A program made the position numbers and the translations under genes. From Oscillospiraceae bacterium (GTDB lineage Bacteria; Bacillota; Clostridia; Saccharofermentanales; Saccharofermentanaceae), in assembly GCA_902767145.1 (NCBI GenBank), contig CACXGG010000104.1:1-5857 (forward strand): 5,857 nucleotides of DNA, given 5' to 3'. This document shows positions 1-4,789 of the stretch, one piece after another (within the stretch, counting starts at the first letter, position 1; every line of letters starts with the position of its first letter). The notes under the pieces were generated by a model that saw nothing but the letters and a program-made list of their open reading frames with translations, ran no database searches and was not told the origin of the DNA.

Positions 1-731
1 AAGATGTTGATATCCCGATCTTCCACGACGATCAGCACGGTACTGCTGTTATCACACTTGCCGGTATGATCAATGCTCTTAAGCTCACAGGCAAGCACAT
101 CGATGATATCTCTGTCGTAGTATCCGGTGCAGGTGCTGCAGCTATCGCCATCACAAAGCTCCTTATCTCCAGAGGTCTTAAGGACGTAGTCCTCTGCGAC
201 AGAAGAGGTGCTGTTTATAAGGGAAGAGGCCAGAACATGAACCCTGTTAAGAATGAGATCGCTGAGATCACAAACCAGCAGGGCAAGAAGGGCCTTCTTG
301 CAGATGTTATCAAGGGCGCTGACGTATTCATCGGCGTTTCCGCTCCAGGCGTTCTTACAGCTGAGATGGTTAAGACCATGGCTCCCAACCCCATCATCTT
401 CGCATGTGCTAACCCCACACCCGAGATCATGCCTGATGAGGCTCTCGCTGCAGGTGCTGCAGTCGTTGCTACAGGCCGTTCCGATTTCCCTAACCAGGTA
501 AACAACGTTCTTGCATTCCCCGGTATCTTCAGAGGTGCTCTTGACGTAAGAGCTTCCGATATCAACGATGCAATGAAGATCGCTGCTGCCGAGGCTATCG
601 CATCTCTCGTTTCTGACGATGAGCTCCGCGCAGAGTACATCCTTCCCGATGCATTCGATCCCCGCGTTGGTAAGGCAGTTGCTGCTGCTGTTGCACAGGC
701 TGCAAGGGATTCAGGCGTTGCAAGGATCTGA
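1..731 (+). CDS. NAD(P)-dependent malic enzyme, C-terminal part (5' end outside window)
   Basis: Malic enzyme carries out oxidative decarboxylation of malate to pyruvate in the cytoplasm, linking C4 acids to pyruvate metabolism. The reading frame is open from base 3 to the TGA at 729-731 (242 codons in view), so the true start lies left of the window; the ATG at 66 is internal. The first visible residues read DIPIFHDDQHGTAVI, the family's metal-binding signature with its paired aspartates. A Rossmann segment follows with GAGAAAIA (about residues 42-49 of the visible part) and the acidic end of strand 2 in VLCDRRG. Next come SAPGVLT, the ANPTPEI motif and the ATGRSDFPNQVNNVLAFPG signature near the C-terminus. 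These fit the short bacterial form of about 390 residues, so roughly the first 150 are missing. Coenzyme preference cannot be settled here. A strong terminator follows 24 bases after the stop, so this gene ends its transcription unit. Family assignment is very secure. Confidence 0.96.
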   Translation, partial: DVDIPIFHDDQHGTAVITLAGMINALKLTGKHIDDISVVVSGAGAAAIAITKLLISRGLKDVVLCDRRGAVYKGRGQNMNPVKNEIAEITNQQGKKGLLADVIKGADVFIGVSAPGVLTAEMVKTMAPNPIIFACANPTPEIMPDEALAAGAAVVATGRSDFPNQVNNVLAFPGIFRGALDVRASDINDAMKIAAAEAIASLVSDDELRAEYILPDAFDPRVGKAVAAAVAQAARDSGVARI

Positions 732-755
732 TAAAAGACTTGATAAGCTTATAAG

Positions 756-782
756 AAAGACCGCTTCGGCGGTCTTTTTTTT
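756..782 (+). terminator. Rho-independent terminator of the malic enzyme gene
   Basis: A perfect stem pairs AAAGACCGC (756-764) with GCGGTCTTT (769-777) around a TTCG loop. The C(UUCG)G form is an exceptionally stable tetraloop. A run of eight T (775-782) follows. It sits 24 bases after the malic enzyme stop and separates that gene from the oxidoreductase. Confidence 0.93.
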
Positions 783-792
783 ACCCTTTTTG

Positions 793-801
793 TGTTAATA
801 T
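793..801 (+). promoter_or_regulatory. Possible extended -10 promoter of the oxidoreductase gene
   Basis: TGT followed by TAATAT (796-801) resembles an extended -10 element, though the hexamer matches TATAAT at only 4 of 6 positions. No good -35 is present at normal distance; that position falls in the T-run of the preceding terminator. If used, transcription would begin around 807-810, at or next to the ATG at 809. A promoter is expected somewhere here because a strong terminator lies just upstream, but this exact box is a weak call. Confidence 0.35.
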
Positions 802-808
802 ATACCTC

Positions 809-1927
809 ATGGAAAAGAAAAGAGTCATCATCATCGGCTGCGGAAGAGTCGCAGCCAAGCATATAAAGGCTATATGTAAGCTTAAAGACCATCTTGAGCT
901 TGCTGCTCTGGTGGATGTTTCAGAGGATGCTCCCAAAAAGCTCCTGGAAGGTTCAAAGCTTACATCTGAAGCAAAAGAGAAGGTCCGCATATTTAAGGAC
1001 TATAAGGAAGCCATCGATACGGTCAAGCCTGATATCGTTGCAGTAACGGTTCCTTCAGGACTTCACTACCAGATCGCCGAATATGGTCTCAGCAACGGCT
1101 GTAACCTCCTTCTGGAGAAGCCCATGACCATGTCTTCGGAAGAGAGCAGGCTCATCTACGAGCTTTCCCAGAAGACCGGAAATAAGATCGCCATGGGCCA
1201 TATATACAGGTATTTCCCATTAGTAAAATACCTAAGAGAAGATATCGTTAACGGAAGCTTCGGCAAGATCACCCACGGCACAATCTTTGTCAGATGGGGA
1301 CATGGTGAGGACTATTATAAGTCTGCAGCCTGGAGAGGTACCTGGAGATCTGACGGCGGCGCTATGATGAACCAGACCATACATGCCATCGACCTGCTGG
1401 TATGGCTTATGGGCACAAAGCCTGTCTCTGCGACTGCCATGCTCTCCCAGAGACTTCGTGACATAGAAGCAGAGGATCTCGGCATGGCTGTCCTTAAGAT
1501 GGACGACGGATCACTTGCTTCCATCGAGGGTACTACTGCCACATCCGATAAGGATCATGCGGCGATGTTCTCCATCTTTACTGAAGATGGCACCATCTCC
1601 CTTGGCCTTAGGAAGGGCAAGCCCAAGCTTGATATAAGATATAAGGGCAAGAGCCGCAATATGCACTACATAATGAAGCAGATAAGGGAAGAGGGTATCG
1701 GATCTATGCTCAACGCCCTGAACCCCCATACAGGCATCTACGATGACTTTGTAAAGGCGATAGATGAGGGAAGACAGCCCCTTGCTGATGCACTGTCCGG
1801 ATATACCTCCGTAGATACTCTTCTGGGCATCTACAGATCCGCAAAAGAGAAGAGGGAGATACCACTCCCCCTCAAGGAGCCTTTCGCCTCTTCAGACATG
1901 ACAGGATTTTTCGAAAAAAACAGTTGA
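809..1927 (+). CDS. Gfo/Idh/MocA family NAD(P)-dependent oxidoreductase
   Basis: A 372-residue cytoplasmic dehydrogenase of the glucose-fructose oxidoreductase/inositol dehydrogenase family. The N-terminal Rossmann domain (about 1-125) has GCGRVA at 10-15, an acidic residue at the end of strand 2 (LVDVSED, D36) and the family's EKP at 103-105, whose lysine is the usual catalytic residue. The C-terminal alpha/beta domain has WRGTW (175-179) and GGAMMNQTIHAID (183-195), with His192 and Asp195 at the usual active-site positions. The EKP, WRGTW and NQ-IH-ID pattern recalls sugar-nucleotide 3-dehydrogenases of the WlbA/WbpB type, but the substrate cannot be read from sequence. The start is chosen because MEKKRVIIIGCGRVA fits the family's N-terminus and no ATG, GTG or TTG lies in frame just upstream. 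No Shine-Dalgarno precedes it. There is no terminator of its own: the stop codon lies within the tRNA promoter. Confidence 0.93.
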   Translation: MEKKRVIIIGCGRVAAKHIKAICKLKDHLELAALVDVSEDAPKKLLEGSKLTSEAKEKVRIFKDYKEAIDTVKPDIVAVTVPSGLHYQIAEYGLSNGCNLLLEKPMTMSSEESRLIYELSQKTGNKIAMGHIYRYFPLVKYLREDIVNGSFGKITHGTIFVRWGHGEDYYKSAAWRGTWRSDGGAMMNQTIHAIDLLVWLMGTKPVSATAMLSQRLRDIEAEDLGMAVLKMDDGSLASIEGTTATSDKDHAAMFSIFTEDGTISLGLRKGKPKLDIRYKGKSRNMHYIMKQIREEGIGSMLNALNPHTGIYDDFVKAIDEGRQPLADALSGYTSVDTLLGIYRSAKEKREIPLPLKEPFASSDMTGFFEKNS

Positions 1928-1951
1928 CAACTCTTTTGGCAATGTTATAAT
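1924..1951 (+). promoter_or_regulatory. Consensus sigma-A promoter of tRNA-Lys
   Basis: TTGACA (1924-1929) and TATAAT (1946-1951) both match consensus perfectly, with a 16-base spacer. TGT directly before the -10 box makes it an extended -10 as well. The predicted start is about 1958, leaving a leader of roughly 8 bases before the tRNA. The TGA stop of the oxidoreductase (1925-1927) lies inside the -35 hexamer. Confidence 0.93.
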
Positions 1952-1965
1952 AATCAAGCTGTTAC

Positions 1966-2041
1966 GCACCATTAGCTCAGATGGTAGAGCAACTGACTCT
2001 TAATCAGTGGGCCCCGGGTTCGAGTCCCTGATGGTGCACCA
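1966..2041 (+). tRNA. tRNA-Lys (anticodon CUU)
   Basis: A 76-base cloverleaf. The acceptor stem GCACCAT (1966-1972) pairs with ATGGTGC (2031-2037). The discriminator is A2038 and the CCA end is encoded (2039-2041). The D stem is GCTC/GAGC. The anticodon stem ACTGA/TCAGT holds loop CTCTTAA with anticodon CTT at 1999-2001, which reads lysine AAG. The T loop is TTCGAGT (2019-2025). The T stem CCGGG (2014-2018) against CCCTG (2026-2030) contains one C-U mismatch at standard positions 50 and 64; the other pairs are intact. It has its own promoter and terminator, so it is a single-gene unit. Confidence 0.97.
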
Positions 2042-2044
2042 GAT

Positions 2045-2076
2045 AAGACCTTCGGATCATCCGAAGGTCTTTTTTT
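2045..2076 (+). terminator. Rho-independent terminator of tRNA-Lys
   Basis: AAGACCTTCGGA (2045-2056) pairs perfectly with TCCGAAGGTCTT (2060-2071), leaving a three-base loop (TCA). A run of seven T follows (2070-2076). The stem begins three bases after the encoded CCA. It would also end any transcript reading through from the oxidoreductase. Confidence 0.94.
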
Positions 2077-2093
2077 GTCTGATCATTACAGAA

Positions 2094-2133
2094 ATTCCCC
2101 TGTTTTTGCCATTTTTACGAAAAACAGGGGAAT
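2094..2133. repeat. Palindromic element, unit 1 (14-bp perfect arms)
   Basis: ATTCCCCTGTTTTT (2094-2107) is the exact inverse of AAAAACAGGGGAAT (2120-2133), with a 12-base loop. The unit is 40 bases long and begins and ends with the 8-mer ATTCCCCT/AGGGGAAT that recurs to its right. The T-runs are inside the arms, so it does not look like a standard terminator, and the tRNA and lipoprotein terminators lie on either side. Confidence 0.85.
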
Positions 2134-2155
2134 GTTTTGACCGATCCATCGGTTT

Positions 2156-2195
2156 ATTCCCCTCTAAAGGCTTTGAAAACGCAAAATAGGGGAAT
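2156..2195. repeat. Palindromic element, unit 2 (8-bp terminal arms)
   Basis: ATTCCCCT (2156-2163) and AGGGGAAT (2188-2195) form the same terminal inverted repeat as unit 1. The total length is again exactly 40 bases, but the interior sequence is unrelated. Conserved ends and length with a divergent interior suggest a repeated element or paired protein-binding half-sites. Confidence 0.8.
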
Positions 2196-2199
2196 GGTG

Positions 2200-2227
2200 A
2201 GGGGAATTTATATGATCGGGTTATTCC
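2200..2227. repeat. Fifth copy of the 8-mer with a degenerate inverse partner
   Basis: AGGGGAAT (2200-2207) repeats the right end of unit 2 as a direct copy 12 bases later. It faces a shorter inverse, ATTCC (2223-2227), which could pair with GGAAT (2203-2207) over five bases. It may be a decayed third unit; the pairing alone is too short to be convincing. Confidence 0.5.
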
Positions 2228-2233
2228 GGGCAT

Positions 2234-2263
2234 AAAAAAGGGGCTGTGGTGAACAGCCCCTTT
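2234..2263 (-). terminator. Rho-independent terminator of the lipoprotein gene
   Basis: On the plus strand AAAGGGGCTGT (2237-2247) pairs with ACAGCCCCTTT (2253-2263) around a five-base loop. Read on the minus strand, the 11-bp stem is followed by a run of six T (complement of 2234-2239). It starts 20 bases after the lipoprotein stop. The weaker T-run on the plus side (three bases) makes bidirectional use less likely. Confidence 0.9.
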
Positions 2264-2283
2264 GGATTATCTTGCTTTAACTA

Positions 2284-3486
2284 TCAGCCCTGGGCATCAA
2301 GTGTTGCAGTGATGGTGGTCATATCCTGATAATCGTCATCAACGATACAGATATAGGAAGTACCGCGGTTTACTTCGACTTCCTGACCGTCTTCATTATA
2401 GAGAACGATGAGGTCATTGGGGGAATCCTTATCCCATGTGATGGGAACTACCTTACCGCCTGATACGTACCAGCCTTCGCCGCCGTCTTCAAGCTCTGCA
2501 TCGACTGTGTAGTTGTCGCCGCCCCAGAGCTCGATGTCTGCGTAGCATACGATGATGTTGGTAACAGCGATCTGCTCGCCTGTTGTCTGGTCGATATGAG
2601 GCTGTCCGTACTGCTCCTTTGTGTAAAGACCAGTTGTTGCATCATATGTGAAGAGAGCGTCATCATTTGTAGCTGAGAAGTAGACGTTGATCTGCTGGCA
2701 GTCCTGGCCGTTTGCGATATCTGCTGAGTTGTCAGGTACAAAGTTGAAGAGCCTGGGAGCCTCGCCCTGAAGGTCGATACCGAAGTATTCGATAGCTTCT
2801 GCGATGTGGGCACCGTCTGAAACAGCTGTGTGCTCCATTGCTCTCTGGCTGAGCCATGTGGAATCTCTCCAGAAGAAGAGACCTGTGGAAAGAGTTACAT
2901 AACCGTCAGCATAGTTCTGTGAGTTGTAGGAACCTGCAGAGCAGTTGTTACCATCGATATGATCGATATCCCACTCAGAGATATGATCAGGGACTCTTGC
3001 ATTTCTTCCGTAGTGGATGAAGATGGAGTTGTTTCCTGCAGCAAGGTCTGTAGAGAGGACACGGGCACTTCTGAGGGAGCCGATCTCAGGAACTGTGTTA
3101 ACGTCTGCGAAAAGGCAGAGAAGTCTTGTCTGACCGCCCTCTGTCTCATACTCGTAGATGGCATCTGCCTGGGATACACCTCTCTGGGGCATAGCAGCAT
3201 AGCAGTTATTTACAACGATTGCGACACTTCTGTTGCCTTCGTTCTCGGGATCCATGTCCTGGACACCTGTTACAGGATTAACAGCCATGGGGTTGTTGGG
3301 GTCGTAAAGAAGGTCGATTACCGGCGCTTCAGTGGTGGTTGTAGCCTCCGTAGTTGCAGTTGTTGTTTCCTCGGTTGCTTTTGTCACAAAAGTCTCCTCG
3401 GTGTCTTCTTTCTTGGCACATGACACGCAGGCGGTCAATGAGATAGCAAGAACAAGAACAGAAGCGATGATCTTTTTGTTTTTCAT
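2284..3486 (-). CDS. DUF3048 (YerB-like) lipoprotein
   Basis: A 400-residue exported lipoprotein of unknown biochemical role, resembling Bacillus subtilis YerB. The start at 3486 is fixed by AAGGAG six bases upstream (3498-3493) and by a classic signal peptide: MKNKK, a hydrophobic stretch, then lipobox LTAC (17-20) with Cys20 as the lipidated residue. A Thr/Glu-rich linker (about 37-54) tethers the folded part. The DUF3048 N-terminal domain covers about 85-235, with VAIVVNN, MPQRGVSQADAIYE, GGQTRLLCLF and IGSLRSAR. The C-terminal domain covers about 260-385, with INVYFS near its start and WDKDSPNDLIVLYNEDGQEV followed by NRGTSYICIV near its end. The longer frame reaching 3759 is not used: it runs back across AT-rich promoter DNA into the neighbouring gene. 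The gene ends in tandem stops TGA (2286-2284) and TAG (2283-2281). It is transcribed divergently from the LCP gene, which hints at a shared envelope context. Confidence 0.93.
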   Translation of the reverse strand: MKNKKIIASVLVLAISLTACVSCAKKEDTEETFVTKATEETTTATTEATTTTEAPVIDLLYDPNNPMAVNPVTGVQDMDPENEGNRSVAIVVNNCYAAMPQRGVSQADAIYEYETEGGQTRLLCLFADVNTVPEIGSLRSARVLSTDLAAGNNSIFIHYGRNARVPDHISEWDIDHIDGNNCSAGSYNSQNYADGYVTLSTGLFFWRDSTWLSQRAMEHTAVSDGAHIAEAIEYFGIDLQGEAPRLFNFVPDNSADIANGQDCQQINVYFSATNDDALFTYDATTGLYTKEQYGQPHIDQTTGEQIAVTNIIVCYADIELWGGDNYTVDAELEDGGEGWYVSGGKVVPITWDKDSPNDLIVLYNEDGQEVEVNRGTSYICIVDDDYQDMTTITATLDAQG

Positions 3487-3492
3487 TGTTTT

Positions 3493-3498
3493 CTCCTT
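3493..3498 (-). promoter_or_regulatory. Ribosome binding site deciding the lipoprotein start
   Basis: AAGGAG on the minus strand, six bases before the ATG at 3486-3484. It supports this internal start over the ATG codons further upstream in the same frame. Confidence 0.9.
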
Positions 3499-3541
3499 AT
3501 TTTCTTTTTTCTTTTGCACAATGACTCTTGCACTTAGATAA

Positions 3542-3550
3542 ATTATAACA
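3542..3550 (-). promoter_or_regulatory. Extended -10 promoter of the lipoprotein gene
   Basis: Read on the minus strand, TGT-TATAAT occupies 3550-3542, a perfect extended -10 box. The hexamer 17 bases upstream (3570-3565, ACATTA) is a poor -35, which an extended -10 can compensate. The predicted start near 3535 gives a leader of about 50 bases that includes the AAGGAG. Confidence 0.75.
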
Positions 3551-3602
3551 TTCTTGCATTTTCCTAATGTTACAGGCTTGTGATATTGCATTATTGAAAT
3601 TG

Positions 3603-3611
3603 TGTTATAAT
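3603..3611 (+). promoter_or_regulatory. Distal extended -10 promoter candidate for the LCP gene
   Basis: TGT-TATAAT, a perfect extended -10, with the hexamer at 3606-3611. TTGCAT (3586-3591) is a partial -35 but only 14 bases away. If active, transcription would start near 3618, with a leader of about 77 bases to the ATG at 3695. Confidence 0.6.
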
Positions 3612-3641
3612 ATCGCGTGCACATTATTATATAAATAACTA

Positions 3642-3650
3642 TGTTATAAT
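3642..3650 (+). promoter_or_regulatory. Proximal extended -10 promoter candidate for the LCP gene
   Basis: A second TGT-TATAAT, with the hexamer at 3645-3650, lies 39 bases after the distal copy. There is no convincing -35. The predicted start near 3657 leaves a leader of about 38 bases with AAGAGG (3679-3684) as a modest ribosome binding site. Tandem promoters are possible; which one dominates is not visible. Confidence 0.65.
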
Positions 3651-3694
3651 AATTGGGCAAAAAGAAATGAATTACGGTAAGAGGTTTATCGAAT

Positions 3695-4786
3695 ATGGGA
3701 AAAGATAAAGCAAATAAAAAGAAAGGCGGCAAGCACGTCGGTCGAGTATTAGTGCGCATCCTCTGTGCTCTGCTGGGACTTTGTTTTGGTGTTGCCCTTT
3801 ATGGTTATAAGATCCTTGGAGGTTTTAATTTCGTTTCGGTCCCTGTGGTATCAGAAGAGGAGTACGATACCCTTGAGATCGGTGAGGACGGAAGCTTCAC
3901 AGGCGGAGATGTTACATCCTCCTGGGCTGACGGCGGACATACAAGGGTATATGTAGATCCCGCACACCCCATCATCAAGGTTGATCAGAAGGATAAGGAT
4001 GTTGAGAATATCCTTGTCTTCGGTATCGACTCCCGTGGAACAGATGATGTCAGGGCAAGATCCGACGCCATGATGATCGTTTCCATCAATAAGAAGGAAA
4101 ATACAGTTAAGCTCATATCTCTTATGAGAGATATCGGCGTACATATCGGAGATACGGAAGAGACTGCTTCCGGCTCCTATGATAAGCTTACACACGCCTA
4201 TGCCTACGGCGGTGTAGGCCTTATGATCAATACCATCAATATCAACTTCGGTCTTGATATCCAGAGGTTCGTAATGCTGGATTTCAACAGTTCCTCTGAT
4301 CTTATCGATCTCGTAGGCGGTGTTACGATAGATGTTGCACCCGGAGAAGTTGAATATGCAAATATCAACATCACTGAGCAGGCTAACCTTCTCGGTATCG
4401 ATCCGCCCCTCATCGAGTCTTCGGGAGAGCAGACTCTCACAGGTATCCAGGCCATCGGATGGTCCAGGATCAGATATCTTGATTCTGACTTCGTAAGGAC
4501 ATCGAGACAGAGGGAAGTGGCCACAGCTCTTATCCAGGAGGTGGCAGAGATGCCCCTTACTGATCAGCTGGCAATGATCGAGGATTCCGCAGGACTCTTC
4601 GAGACCAATATGCAGCAGCTTGACCTTGCAAGAGTAGGTATCAACGCTGTTGGCGGTTCTGACAATATGGATGAATACAGAGTTCCTGCAGATAATATGT
4701 ATTCTGTACAGCAGGATCCCTGGATGATGATACTTGACTGGGATACCCAGCTTCCGGAACTTCACGAATTTATTTGGGGAGAGTAA
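3695..4786 (+). CDS. LytR-CpsA-Psr (LCP) family cell-wall glycopolymer transferase
   Basis: A 363-residue membrane-anchored protein. Characterised LCP enzymes transfer lipid-linked glycopolymers such as teichoic acid or capsule onto peptidoglycan outside the membrane. The N-terminus is lysine-rich (3-13), followed by one transmembrane segment (about 15-41), giving an N-in, C-out topology. The LCP domain covers about 104-282: NILVFGIDSRG (105-115), RSDAMM (122-127), SLMRDI (142-147, usually PRDT), DKLTHAYAYGG (163-173), DFNSSSDLIDLVGGV (196-210) and WSRIRYLDSDFVRTSRQREV (256-275). The conserved arginines and aspartates that bind the polyprenyl pyrophosphate are present (D124, R145, D146, R258, R260, R268, R271), so it should be active. 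It lacks a LytR_C extension; residues 283-363 are a short uncharacterised tail. The start is supported by AAGAGG ten bases upstream and by the position of the membrane segment. A second gene begins three bases after its stop. Confidence 0.95.
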   Translation: MGKDKANKKKGGKHVGRVLVRILCALLGLCFGVALYGYKILGGFNFVSVPVVSEEEYDTLEIGEDGSFTGGDVTSSWADGGHTRVYVDPAHPIIKVDQKDKDVENILVFGIDSRGTDDVRARSDAMMIVSINKKENTVKLISLMRDIGVHIGDTEETASGSYDKLTHAYAYGGVGLMINTININFGLDIQRFVMLDFNSSSDLIDLVGGVTIDVAPGEVEYANINITEQANLLGIDPPLIESSGEQTLTGIQAIGWSRIRYLDSDFVRTSRQREVATALIQEVAEMPLTDQLAMIEDSAGLFETNMQQLDLARVGINAVGGSDNMDEYRVPADNMYSVQQDPWMMILDWDTQLPELHEFIWGE

Positions 4787-4789
4787 TCT

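Noticed and set aside
215..640. A 141-codon minus-strand frame opposite the malic enzyme
   Set aside because: It is the antisense shadow of a strongly conserved gene, with low-complexity Ala/Ser composition.
743..752. Palindrome ATAAGCTTAT after the malic enzyme stop
   Set aside because: It has no loop, so it cannot form a hairpin of its own. It is a short AT-rich symmetry without other support as an operator.
2007..2189. A 60-codon plus-strand frame starting inside the tRNA
   Set aside because: It begins within the tRNA, runs through the terminator and the palindromes, and has no ribosome binding site or family resemblance.
2094..2207. CRISPR array made of the repeated 8-mers
   Set aside because: The repeats alternate in orientation, are only 8 bases long and have unequal spacing between units; no direct repeat-spacer pattern or cas gene is present.
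2420..2426. Another GGGGAAT inside the lipoprotein gene
   Set aside because: It lies in coding sequence, lacks the full 8-mer (preceded by G, not A) and has no inverse partner nearby, so it is probably chance.
3487..3759. N-terminal extension of the lipoprotein frame up to 3759
   Set aside because: It would cross the AT-rich promoter region and overlap the LCP start. The internal ATG at 3486 has AAGGAG at ideal spacing and begins a textbook lipoprotein signal peptide.
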